Shown here: in pieces, positions 1 to 8,437 of the stretch
How positions within the stretch are numbered: position 1 is the first letter of the stretch
Layout of the letters: each line of letters opens with the position of its first letter
NCBI GenBank assembly: GCA_902517895.1
Contig: CABYEA010000005.1
Coordinates: 35,842 to 99,841 of the forward strand
From: an uncultured Bacteroidota bacterium
GTDB taxonomy: Bacteria; Bacteroidota; Bacteroidia; Flavobacteriales; Flavobacteriaceae
Direction of reading: 5' to 3'
Length of the DNA: 64,000 bases
Made by a program: the position numbers and the translations under genes
The notes under the pieces: model-generated
Told to the model about the DNA's origin: nothing
Seen by the model: only the letters and a program-made list of their open reading frames with translations
Database searches by the model: none

Positions 1-279
1 GATCAAAATGAGTTTAATGAAGAATTAGCAAAAGCTGGCAGAGTAGCTGACTTTTTAGAGCTTGGTGAGCTTTTTGCTAAAGATGCTTTAGAAAGACAAG
101 AGTCTTGCGGAGGTCACTTCAGAGAAGAATATCAAACAAAAGAAGGAGAAGCAACAAGAAAAAAGGAATTCCAATTTGTTTCAGCTTGGGAGTATATTGG
201 AGAGCCCAAAGATGCAATACTTCACAAAGAAAAGCTTGAATATCAAAATATTGAGGTTAAGGAAAGAAGTTATAAATAA
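1..279 (+). CDS. sdhA: Succinate dehydrogenase flavoprotein subunit, C-terminal part (truncated by window edge)
   Basis: The reading frame is open from base 1 and ends in TAA eight bases before sdhB. The visible 92 residues match the C-terminal end of SdhA/FrdA flavoproteins of the Bacteroidota type, including the stretch [12 protein letters not shown] and the later [11 protein letters not shown]. In this family the C-terminal helical region packs against the FAD domain, and the subunit oxidises succinate to fumarate at the inner face of the cytoplasmic membrane. The FAD-binding and catalytic parts lie outside the window. Tight spacing to sdhB indicates one operon. The identification is firm because of the context; only the tail can be judged. 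Confidence 0.9.
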   Translation, partial: DQNEFNEELAKAGRVADFLELGELFAKDALERQESCGGHFREEYQTKEGEATRKKEFQFVSAWEYIGEPKDAILHKEKLEYQNIEVKERSYK

Positions 280-286
280 TTTGAAA

Positions 287-1033
287 ATGAAACTGACTTT
301 AAAAATTTGGCGACAAAAAAACTTTGAGACTAAGGGTCGAATTGTCAATTATAAGATTGATAATATCTCACCTGACATGTCATTTCTTGAGATGTTGGAT
401 GTTTTGAATGCTGATTTAATCTCAAAAGATGAAGACCCTGTGTCTTTTGATCATGATTGTAGAGAAGGTATTTGCGGTTCATGTTCATTATTTATTAACG
501 GTCAAGCTCACGGACCTGACAGAAGAATAACTACATGTCAGCTTCACATGAGAAAGTTTAAAGATGGGGATACTATATATATAGAGCCTTTTAGAGCCAA
601 GGCATTTCCAGTAATTAAAGACTTAGTTGTAGATAGAAGTGCTTTTGATAGAATACAACAGTCTGGCGGATATATTTCTGTGAACACATCTGGAAATACC
701 CAAGATGCGAATTCAATTCCAATAAATAAAGATAATGCAGATGATGCTTTTGATGCAGCCACATGCATTGGTTGTGGCGCCTGTGTTGCTACTTGTAAAA
801 ACTCATCGGCTATGTTGTTTGTTGGGGCAAAGGTTTCTCAATATTCTTTGCTACCTCAAGGCCAAACAGAAGCTTCAAGAAGAGTTATCAATATGGTTAA
901 TCAAATGGATCTAGAAGGGTTTGGAAATTGCTCAAATACTGGCGCGTGTGAGGTAGAATGCCCAAAAGGGATATCCCTTGATAATATTGCAAGAATGAAC
1001 AGGGAGCTTATGAAAGCATCAATAAAAAAGTAA
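287..1033 (+). CDS. sdhB: Succinate dehydrogenase/fumarate reductase iron-sulfur subunit
   Basis: This 248-residue protein carries electrons from the SdhA flavin to the quinone site through three Fe-S clusters. All ligand sets are visible: a plant-type [2Fe-2S] motif beginning at Cys58 (CREGICGSC plus a later TTC), then [11 protein letters not shown] and a final [14 protein letters not shown] for the [4Fe-4S] and [3Fe-4S] clusters. I chose the ATG at 287 because the protein then begins MKLTLKIW, typical of the family, and sits 8 bases after the sdhA stop. The upstream in-frame ATG at 176 would add 37 residues that overlap sdhA and look unrelated. The stop abuts the stop of the next, convergent gene with no spacer. 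Confidence 0.95.
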   Translation: MKLTLKIWRQKNFETKGRIVNYKIDNISPDMSFLEMLDVLNADLISKDEDPVSFDHDCREGICGSCSLFINGQAHGPDRRITTCQLHMRKFKDGDTIYIEPFRAKAFPVIKDLVVDRSAFDRIQQSGGYISVNTSGNTQDANSIPINKDNADDAFDAATCIGCGACVATCKNSSAMLFVGAKVSQYSLLPQGQTEASRRVINMVNQMDLEGFGNCSNTGACEVECPKGISLDNIARMNRELMKASIKK

Positions 1034-2626
1034 TTATTCTAATATAAACTCTTGAACTAAATCCCATCCTGCTCTAACATCAACTTCATCGGGATAATAA
1101 ACGACTCTTTCAGGAAATATTTTATTCAAAAAATTCCCTGAATCAAACTTTTTATTTTGATTTTTATCAAAGGTTATTCTTATGAAATATTTTCCAGGGT
1201 CAATATTGTTAAAGTCAATTGATGAGGAATTTATTGAATAAGTGTCATATTTTACTTGCCCTCTAGAATTAACCAATTCTATAATTATTGGAAATACTGC
1301 ATTTCTGAGATTTAAGTTTAAATTTCCGTAATCATTATAAGTTCGGGTTCTTGCCTTAAAAAATAAACTATCATTTATATTTTCATAAAAGTCTGTTAAA
1401 GCACCCGGCATAAGTTCAATTCTATATTCCTGTTCCTCCTCCTTTTCAAAAATAAAACTATATTGGTTTGCTAATGAATCAAGTTTGATTTCAAAATCAA
1501 TATTTAATGAGTCTTTATCAAAAACCTTAATTTTTTCTTTGTTAATTTTTTCGAATGGTAAATTTGCTTCAATTATAAAATTATCCTCAAATTTTAAGGT
1601 TTTATTTTGTTCAGATTTAATTATTAATGAGTCATTTTCTTTATCCCTTAATTTTATTTTTAGAGTATCAGAAAATTTTTTATTAAAAACATTAAATAGT
1701 ATTGAATCTAATTTTTTGTCTGTTTTTAGCCAATAAATTAAACTGTCTGAATCATGATGTCTTGTAATTTTTCCATAGTAATTTAGACTATCATCATTAA
1801 TAATTTTGATTTTAAAATTTTCAAACTCACCTTCATATCCAAACTTAAAAGACCTATTTGTTTTTTGTTTTGGCTTACCTAATTTAAAGGGTGGTGTTTC
1901 CTTAAAAACTTTTAAATCTATAATACTATCGGCAGGTAATTCAATAAACTCCTTTGTAAAGCCTATTTTATCTAATTTGCTTTGAAAAATATAATCTTTG
2001 TTTTCTTCTTCTAATGCTATAACAAGATATTTCCCCTTTTTTATATTTTGAACTATATAGTTATTAGTTGAATCAATAACTTTGGCTACGTGTTTTGGTT
2101 TTTGTTTGTAGATAATTGAGTCTGTGAATAATGAATCAATTTCATATAATAAAACATTAATATTTTCGCTAATTTCTTTACTGAAGGCATCATATACAGA
2201 TCCTTTAATAAATAACGAATCAATATAATTCCCGGTTGAAAAGACATAACGATAGTTACTCAGGGGATTTTTCTCATTATTATCTTGTATACTTTCACCA
2301 AAGTGAAAACTGTATGTTGTATTTTCTCTGAGTGAATCAAGTTCTGATATTTTTAATATTTTACTAGCTGAACCCATCGGTAAAATGTAAGGCATCGGGT
2401 CAATTGGAGGAGATATTATCAGTTCTTTCTGTGTATTATTTAACTTGATATATTCATCAAAAATTATTTCAATATTTTCAGAATTAAAATTTGACGAGAA
2501 ATTTTCAGGAATTGATTTCAATACAACAGGAGGATCAGTGTCAATTTCTCCGCCGGTTGGTGTACCCCTATTTGCACATCCTGAGATTATTAATACGATA
2601 ATCAACAAATATTTATTTACACCCAT
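1034..2626 (-). CDS. Lipoprotein with N-terminal SbsA-type Ig-like domain
   Basis: The 530-residue protein starts with a lipoprotein signal ending in a lipobox (IISGC, Cys17), followed by a Gly/Thr-rich linker. Residues of about 30-130 (DTDPPVVLKSIPENFS, IEIIFDEYIKLNN) match the bacterial Ig-like (Big_5/SbsA) domain found in many Bacteroidota lipoproteins. The remainder is beta-rich without a recognised catalytic motif, and the end (IDPGKYFIRITFDKNQNKKFD) resembles a carboxypeptidase-regulatory-like beta-sandwich. A location in the outer-membrane or periplasmic leaflet is likely. No function can be assigned. The family commonly sits beside housekeeping genes in Flavobacteriia and may have an envelope role. 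Its stop codon touches that of sdhB. Confidence 0.75.
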   Translation of the reverse strand: MGVNKYLLIIVLIISGCANRGTPTGGEIDTDPPVVLKSIPENFSSNFNSENIEIIFDEYIKLNNTQKELIISPPIDPMPYILPMGSASKILKISELDSLRENTTYSFHFGESIQDNNEKNPLSNYRYVFSTGNYIDSLFIKGSVYDAFSKEISENINVLLYEIDSLFTDSIIYKQKPKHVAKVIDSTNNYIVQNIKKGKYLVIALEEENKDYIFQSKLDKIGFTKEFIELPADSIIDLKVFKETPPFKLGKPKQKTNRSFKFGYEGEFENFKIKIINDDSLNYYGKITRHHDSDSLIYWLKTDKKLDSILFNVFNKKFSDTLKIKLRDKENDSLIIKSEQNKTLKFEDNFIIEANLPFEKINKEKIKVFDKDSLNIDFEIKLDSLANQYSFIFEKEEEQEYRIELMPGALTDFYENINDSLFFKARTRTYNDYGNLNLNLRNAVFPIIIELVNSRGQVKYDTYSINSSSIDFNNIDPGKYFIRITFDKNQNKKFDSGNFLNKIFPERVVYYPDEVDVRAGWDLVQEFILE

Positions 2627-2705
2627 AATTTATACTTCATTACAAAGAAACACATAATTTTAAAAAAAGCATTCCTTTGTTAAATGCGTTTTATATTTTT
2701 GTAGC

Positions 2706-4241
2706 ATGACTTCTAACCAAGAAACCTTTAAAAAAATCATTTCACATGCAAAAGAGTATGGTTTTATTTTTCAAAGTAGTGAAATATATGATGGATTAAG
2801 TGCTGTTTATGATTACGGTCCCAATGGTGTCGAATTAAAAAATAATATTAAGAGTTATTGGTGGACATCTATGGTTCAAATGAATGAAAATATAGTTGGT
2901 TTTGATGCATCAGTTCTTATGCACCCAAAGATATGGAAAGCTTCAGGCCATGTGGATGCTTTTAACGACCCTTTGATTGACAATAAAGATTCTAAATCAA
3001 GATACCGGGCTGATGTTTTAATTGAAGATTATGTTAGAAAAATTGAATTAAAAATTAATAAGGAAATTATTAAATCCAAAAAAAGATTTGGTGACTCTTT
3101 TGATGAGAAACAGTTCCGAAAAACTAATTCTCGTGTATTAGATTATGAAAGAAAAATTAAAGAGATAAACACAGAAATGAAAAAATGTTTTGACGATGAT
3201 GATTTGGTTTCATTGAAGAAATTAATTGACGATCTAGGAATTGTTGACCCTGTTTCAGGATCAAAAAACTGGACTGAAATAAAACAGTTTAATCTTATGT
3301 TTTCCACTAGTATTGGTGCAAGTATAGATTCTTCTTCAGAAATATTTCTTAGACCTGAAACTGCTCAAGGAATTTTTGTTAATTTTCTGAATGTCCAGAA
3401 AAGCTCTAGGAAAAAAATTCCCTTTGGCATCGCTCAAATTGGTAAAGCCTTTAGAAATGAGATTGTTGCCAGACAATTTGTTTTTAGAATGAGGGAATTT
3501 GAACAAATGGAAATGCAATTCTTTGTTAAACCGGGCACTCAATCTCAATGGTATAATCAATGGAAAGACACTAGAATGAAGTGGCATCAGGCCCTAGGTT
3601 TGGGTGAAGAAAATTACAGGTTTCATGATCATGATAAATTAGCCCATTACGCTGATGCTGCTTGTGATATAGAGTTTAATTTTCCTTTCGGATTCAAAGA
3701 GCTGGAAGGTATTCACTCGAGAACTGATTTTGATTTATCTCAACATGAGAAATATTCTGGAAAGAAAATTAAATATTTTGATCCTGAAATTAATGAAAGT
3801 TATACTCCATATGTTGTTGAAACCTCTATTGGACTTGACAGAATGTTTCTTGCTATTTTATCTAGTTCATATACTGAAGAGCGAATAGATGAACAAAATT
3901 CAAGATTAGTACTCAAAATTCCTGATTTTTTAGCACCCTATAAACTAGCAATCCTTCCTCTAGTAAAAAAAGATGGTTTGCCTGATTATGCCAATAGAAT
4001 TTTTAATGATTTAAAAATTCATTACAATATTTCCTACGACGAAAAAGACGCAATTGGAAGAAGGTATAGACGTCAGGATGCAATTGGAACTCCTCTCTGT
4101 ATAACCGTTGATCATGACTCATTAAAAGATGATAAAGTAACAGTTAGATTTCGAGATTCCATGCAACAAATTAGAATTGATATATCTCAATTAAAAAAGG
4201 AAATTGACGATAGACTGAGCCTTTCAAATTGGCTAGATTAA
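2706..4241 (+). CDS. glyS: Glycine--tRNA ligase (homodimeric type)
   Basis: This cytoplasmic class II synthetase charges tRNA-Gly. Its 511 residues fit the alpha2 (GlyQS, eukaryote/archaea-like) form rather than the split alpha/beta enzyme. Visible marks are the N-terminal YGFIFQSSEIYDG and YDYGPNG, motif 2 (GIAQIGKAFRNEI followed by FRMREFEQMEMQFF), the glycine-pocket region (FKELEGIHSRTDFDL), motif 3 (VVETSIGLDRM) and a C-terminal anticodon-binding domain with YDEKDAIGRRYRRQDAIGTP. It is transcribed alone, divergently from the Ig-like lipoprotein gene. A TATTTTTG box (2694-2701) ends only four bases before the ATG, so the message may be nearly leaderless. Confidence 0.95.
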   Translation: MTSNQETFKKIISHAKEYGFIFQSSEIYDGLSAVYDYGPNGVELKNNIKSYWWTSMVQMNENIVGFDASVLMHPKIWKASGHVDAFNDPLIDNKDSKSRYRADVLIEDYVRKIELKINKEIIKSKKRFGDSFDEKQFRKTNSRVLDYERKIKEINTEMKKCFDDDDLVSLKKLIDDLGIVDPVSGSKNWTEIKQFNLMFSTSIGASIDSSSEIFLRPETAQGIFVNFLNVQKSSRKKIPFGIAQIGKAFRNEIVARQFVFRMREFEQMEMQFFVKPGTQSQWYNQWKDTRMKWHQALGLGEENYRFHDHDKLAHYADAACDIEFNFPFGFKELEGIHSRTDFDLSQHEKYSGKKIKYFDPEINESYTPYVVETSIGLDRMFLAILSSSYTEERIDEQNSRLVLKIPDFLAPYKLAILPLVKKDGLPDYANRIFNDLKIHYNISYDEKDAIGRRYRRQDAIGTPLCITVDHDSLKDDKVTVRFRDSMQQIRIDISQLKKEIDDRLSLSNWLD

Positions 4242-4319
4242 ATCTATAGCTTAGATATTTTATTTATTTATTTAAATGAGTTAAATTGCGAAACTTTTGA
4301 TACAATATTAATCTTCCAG

Positions 4320-7300
4320 ATGAAAAAAAATTTCAACTTACTTTTTACATTAATTTCTTTCCTTTTTTTTAACCTTGAAGGTTTTTCTCAGCTAAAATAT
4401 AATTCTCCACAACCAAAACCTGATTCCTTTAAGGTTAATAAAGTATCAAATCTTAATTATAAATATGTACCTAGTTTCAAGGAGCAAATTCAAAATGGAA
4501 CTTTTATACCTGCTAATCCCAGTGATTATAAAAACCAGGGCCCACAGAAAAAAATATTTACCAATACAAAAGTAGTCCCAGGAAAGGGTCTTCCTAAAGG
4601 AAATGACCCATTAGTAGACTTTACTTTTAATAATATAAAAAAACAAACAAGGGATCCGTTGTTAACTTTTCAAACAACTGCAAATACTGCCACACCAGGG
4701 GATCCAACTGGCGAGATTGGAAGAGATTTTTATTTAGCATCTTGGAACTCCGCATTTCGATTTTTTAATCTGGATGGTACACCCGTAATTCCTGCGGCCA
4801 ACCTAATCTCTTTATTTAGTGAAAATTTAGGAGATCCAATAGTTATGTATGATAGTGAAGTTGATAGATATATAATATCTTCAATGGGAAATTCAGCCTT
4901 AAATTTTGCAATTTCAGAAACCAACGATCCTGTAAATGATGGATGGCATACTTACCAAGCTTCCAACGAAACTTTTCCAGCAGGAGACACTTCATTCCCT
5001 GATTATCCTAAATATTCAATTTGGTCTGATGGTTATTATTGTACTATTAATAATGCAGGTGGTAATAATTTATATGTTCTTGAAAGAGAAAAAATTATTA
5101 ACGGAGATCCAACTGCTTCAATACAAGCTTTTGCAACTCCTTCAATGGCAACATTTGGTTTCTCTTCAGCTCAAATCTTAGACATCGCTGATGACAATCA
5201 TCCTCCCGAGGGAAATGCAACTTTAATTTACTTACAGGATGATTCATGGGGAGGTGTTTCTAACGATCACATAAAGCTATGGGATGTTAATATTGACTGG
5301 GATACTCCTTCGAATTCTTCAATATCCAACCCAACAGAAATTGAAACAACTCCTTTTAACAGTGTATTACCTGGTGGTTTTAGTAATCTACAACAACCAA
5401 ATGGAGTTTCTATTGATGCGGTTCAAGCTACTATAATGAACCAAGCACAGTTTAGAAAGTTTCCAACTCACAACTCAGCTGTATTTAATTTTGTAGTTGA
5501 TACTGACGGATCATCTCAAGTATTAGCTGGTATAAGATGGTATGAGTTAAGGCAAGATGCAGATGGTCAACCCTGGACGATTTTTCAGGAGGGAACTTAC
5601 CTTGCTCCTGATGGGCGCCATGCTTTCATGGGTAGCATGTCAATTGATTTGCAAGGTAATATTGGAATGGGATATTCCTCTGTTAGCACTTCAGAATCAG
5701 TTTCGTTGAGGTATACCGGAAGATATGCTGCAGATCCTTTAGGTGAAATGACATTAGAAGAGGGCTTAATCACTCAGGGCAATGGAAATAGTAATGCTAA
5801 TAGATATTCTGATTATGCACAAATTAGTGTAGATCCAAACAATGATAAACAATTTTGGTTTGTAGGTGAATATTTTTCACCTGCTAGAAGTCATATGGTA
5901 GGTGCTTTCCAAATTGCTGCCGATGCTGCTTTTGACGCGGGGATAATTAGTATAGATACACCTGTGTCAGGGACATTGTCTGACAATGAGAGTGTAACGA
6001 TAACAATATTTAATTATGGAGAAAATGATATCTCAAATTTTGAAGTGTCATTTCAATTAGACGGTGGAGATGTTACAACCGAAACGTTCCCCGGTACAAT
6101 TGCAACTGGAGAGACAGCTCAATATACTTTTTCAGCAACTGTTAATATGTCAACGGTTGGTACAATATACTCTTTAACTGCTTTCACAGATTTAGCCGAG
6201 GATGAAAATAGTGATAATGACTCTGTAACCGAAAATATAGTTCATCTGAATCCAAATGATTTAGGTGTTTCTGAAATTACATCTCCTTCATCTGGAGAAT
6301 TACTTTCTGATTCAGAATCCGTAACTGTAACTATAGTTAATTATGGTGGAGAAACCCAATATGATTTTGAGGTTAACTATGAATTTAACGGAGAGATTGT
6401 AACCGAAATTCTTCCCGGGCCGCTGGACGGAAATAGTTCAATGACCTATACTTTTGATCAAACCGTTGATGTTTCTCAATTTGGACCATATTTAATTTCT
6501 TCCTATACTTCATTGGATGGTGATGCAGATCCAACCAATGATTTAACTGAGATAGAATTCAATAATATTAATTGTGCTCCCTCTGCGGATTGTAGCCTAG
6601 ATGATGGATTACAATTATTCCAATTAGGTGATATTAATAATGAATCTGGGTGTGAAGGATATGGTGACTTTACCGACCAATCAACTGATTTGTTTCCCGG
6701 GGAAACTTATGATATTACCATGACAACTGGTTATGGTAATCAGTTTGTTAGAATTTGGATTGATTATAATGATGATTTTAATTTTACATTGGATGAGCTG
6801 ATACTTGACAATTACGAAATCGCTGATGGTCAAAATAATGGTTCATGGACTGAAACGACGCAGATTACGATACCATTAAGTGCTCCAATTGGTCAGCACC
6901 TAATGAGGGCAAAAACAAATTGGAGTGTTCCTGTCCCTGACGATGCTTGTGAAGCAACAATGTGGGGAGAAACAGAGGATTACATGGTTAATATTGTTCC
7001 TGCAGCTTCCTTTGATATTGGAGTCACTGACATAATTAGCCCTACTACTTCTACACTTTCAAATAATCAAACAATAACAATTCAGATCTCTAATTTTGGT
7101 GAAAATGAAGTGAGTAATTTTGATGTATCATATTCCTTAAACGGAGGCGATCTGGTAACCGAAATATTTCAGTTGACTATATCTTCAGGTGAAGTTGTTG
7201 ACTTCAGTTTTACAACAACAGCTGATATGTCCATTGTAAATGAATATTATGCAATTTTTGCTTCAGTATCATTGGACGGAGATGAAAATGCTGAAAATGA

Positions 7301-8417
7301 TTCTTTTCTTATTGATGTGCAAAATCTTCCTGCCATAGATGTCGGTGTAACAGAAATATTCTCACCACTTTCTGGTTCTGGATTAACTTCATCTGAATCG
7401 GTTGGGATAATAATAACAAATTTTGGAGGTACTGCAATTTCTAATTTTGAAGTATCATTTTCTATAAATGGTGAAGTTTTTACAGAAGTCGCAGAGGGCC
7501 CAATTGAAATTAATTCATCGATTGAATATATTTTTGAGCAGGGTGCAGATTTATCAGCAATTGGATCATATGAAATTTCTTCATTCACGTCTGCTGACGG
7601 AGATTTTGATGAGTCGAATAACTCAAGTACCATTAATGTAATTCATGCAGGTTGTCAGCCAACCCCAACATCTGGTTGTAATCTTGATGGAATTAAAAGG
7701 TTTGTATTGGGAACAATTGATATAGATGATGGAGAAAATGGTTGTAATGGAGAAAATGAAGATGGATATGTTGACAGGACAGACTTGTCAACGGATTTGG
7801 ATAGATCACCAGGTAATAATGAATATTTACTTCAAGCACAACATAATTGGACAAACGCAACTGGAGAAGCTCTTTCAGTATGGATTGATTTTAATGACAA
7901 CGGGGTTTTTGAAGATTCTGAAAGATTAATTTCAGGTGAACAATTTAGTGTTTCAGGAGTCTTAAATGATTTCTATTTAACAATACCTACTGATGCTCCC
8001 CTAGGTTCGCATATATTAAGGGCAAAAGCAATTGATATTACTCCTGAAACTGGTAACCCTGAAAGTATACTCGATCCTTGTGCAGAATTCTCCTATGGTG
8101 AAGTTCATGATTACACAGTTAACATTGGTGAAAATTTATCTAACACTGAATTATTTATTTCTGATAATCAATTTAACATATATTCTGTAGGTAATGATTT
8201 ATTCAGGGCCAAACTAACTACTGACTATTCAGATATAATAACTTTTAGTGTTTATGATTCATCTGGAAAAAGAGTTGTGTTCAACTACATTGATAAAACA
8301 GATAATTTAAGTTATATTTATGATCTTGACATGTCTTTTGCATCCCCGGGAGTTTTTATGATTAATATGGGTAATTCTGTTATAGGCTTTCAATCAGGTA
8401 AAATCATTGTCAAATAA
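4320..8417 (+). CDS. Large secreted T9SS cargo protein with CARDB and GEVED repeats
   Basis: The 1365-residue protein starts with a Sec signal peptide (residues 1-24, ending GFSQ) and ends with a T9SS type A sorting domain (about 1275-1365, ending SGKIIVK). Residues of about 100-535 form a beta-rich region, possibly propeller-like (FYLASWNSAFRFFNLDG, DYPKYSIWSDGYY). After it come CARDB-like Ig repeats (about 540-640 and 645-745), a GEVED domain (750-893), two more CARDB-like repeats (897-1000, 1004-1107) and a second GEVED domain (1110-1268) with Asp-rich WIDYNDDFNF and WIDFNDNGVF stretches that could bind calcium. It is probably a surface-attached or released adhesin-like or binding protein, and I see no catalytic motif. 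The next gene shares its architecture and short DNA patches. Confidence 0.85.
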   Translation: MKKNFNLLFTLISFLFFNLEGFSQLKYNSPQPKPDSFKVNKVSNLNYKYVPSFKEQIQNGTFIPANPSDYKNQGPQKKIFTNTKVVPGKGLPKGNDPLVDFTFNNIKKQTRDPLLTFQTTANTATPGDPTGEIGRDFYLASWNSAFRFFNLDGTPVIPAANLISLFSENLGDPIVMYDSEVDRYIISSMGNSALNFAISETNDPVNDGWHTYQASNETFPAGDTSFPDYPKYSIWSDGYYCTINNAGGNNLYVLEREKIINGDPTASIQAFATPSMATFGFSSAQILDIADDNHPPEGNATLIYLQDDSWGGVSNDHIKLWDVNIDWDTPSNSSISNPTEIETTPFNSVLPGGFSNLQQPNGVSIDAVQATIMNQAQFRKFPTHNSAVFNFVVDTDGSSQVLAGIRWYELRQDADGQPWTIFQEGTYLAPDGRHAFMGSMSIDLQGNIGMGYSSVSTSESVSLRYTGRYAADPLGEMTLEEGLITQGNGNSNANRYSDYAQISVDPNNDKQFWFVGEYFSPARSHMVGAFQIAADAAFDAGIISIDTPVSGTLSDNESVTITIFNYGENDISNFEVSFQLDGGDVTTETFPGTIATGETAQYTFSATVNMSTVGTIYSLTAFTDLAEDENSDNDSVTENIVHLNPNDLGVSEITSPSSGELLSDSESVTVTIVNYGGETQYDFEVNYEFNGEIVTEILPGPLDGNSSMTYTFDQTVDVSQFGPYLISSYTSLDGDADPTNDLTEIEFNNINCAPSADCSLDDGLQLFQLGDINNESGCEGYGDFTDQSTDLFPGETYDITMTTGYGNQFVRIWIDYNDDFNFTLDELILDNYEIADGQNNGSWTETTQITIPLSAPIGQHLMRAKTNWSVPVPDDACEATMWGETEDYMVNIVPAASFDIGVTDIISPTTSTLSNNQTITIQISNFGENEVSNFDVSYSLNGGDLVTEIFQLTISSGEVVDFSFTTTADMSIVNEYYAIFASVSLDGDENAENDSFLIDVQNLPAIDVGVTEIFSPLSGSGLTSSESVGIIITNFGGTAISNFEVSFSINGEVFTEVAEGPIEINSSIEYIFEQGADLSAIGSYEISSFTSADGDFDESNNSSTINVIHAGCQPTPTSGCNLDGIKRFVLGTIDIDDGENGCNGENEDGYVDRTDLSTDLDRSPGNNEYLLQAQHNWTNATGEALSVWIDFNDNGVFEDSERLISGEQFSVSGVLNDFYLTIPTDAPLGSHILRAKAIDITPETGNPESILDPCAEFSYGEVHDYTVNIGENLSNTELFISDNQFNIYSVGNDLFRAKLTTDYSDIITFSVYDSSGKRVVFNYIDKTDNLSYIYDLDMSFASPGVFMINMGNSVIGFQSGKIIVK
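6617..6691 (+). repeat. GEVED coding repeat, copy 1
   Basis: This 75-base stretch encodes the start of the first GEVED domain of the 1365-residue secreted protein. It matches 10501-10575 in the following protease gene at 73 of 75 positions by my count, including silent third positions. Flanking GEVED sequence is clearly more diverged. This points to recent duplication or gene conversion between the two paralogous tails. Confidence 0.8.
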
Positions 8418-8437
8418 AAATTTAATAATTAAATAAA

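Noticed and set aside
176-286. An upstream ATG extending sdhB by 37 residues
   Set aside because: The extension lies inside sdhA in another frame and has no family support. The start at 287 fits the known N-terminus and spacing.
4242-4319. Weak inverted repeat after glyS as a terminator
   Set aside because: Only about four base pairs can form, and the T-rich tail is broken by A; I could not support it.
5930-8130. Repetitive Thr/Ser/Asn-rich coding sequence that might be read as a DNA repeat array or CRISPR
   Set aside because: Repeat units are about 100 codons long, diverged, and in frame; they are CARDB and GEVED protein domains. No short, evenly spaced identical repeats exist.
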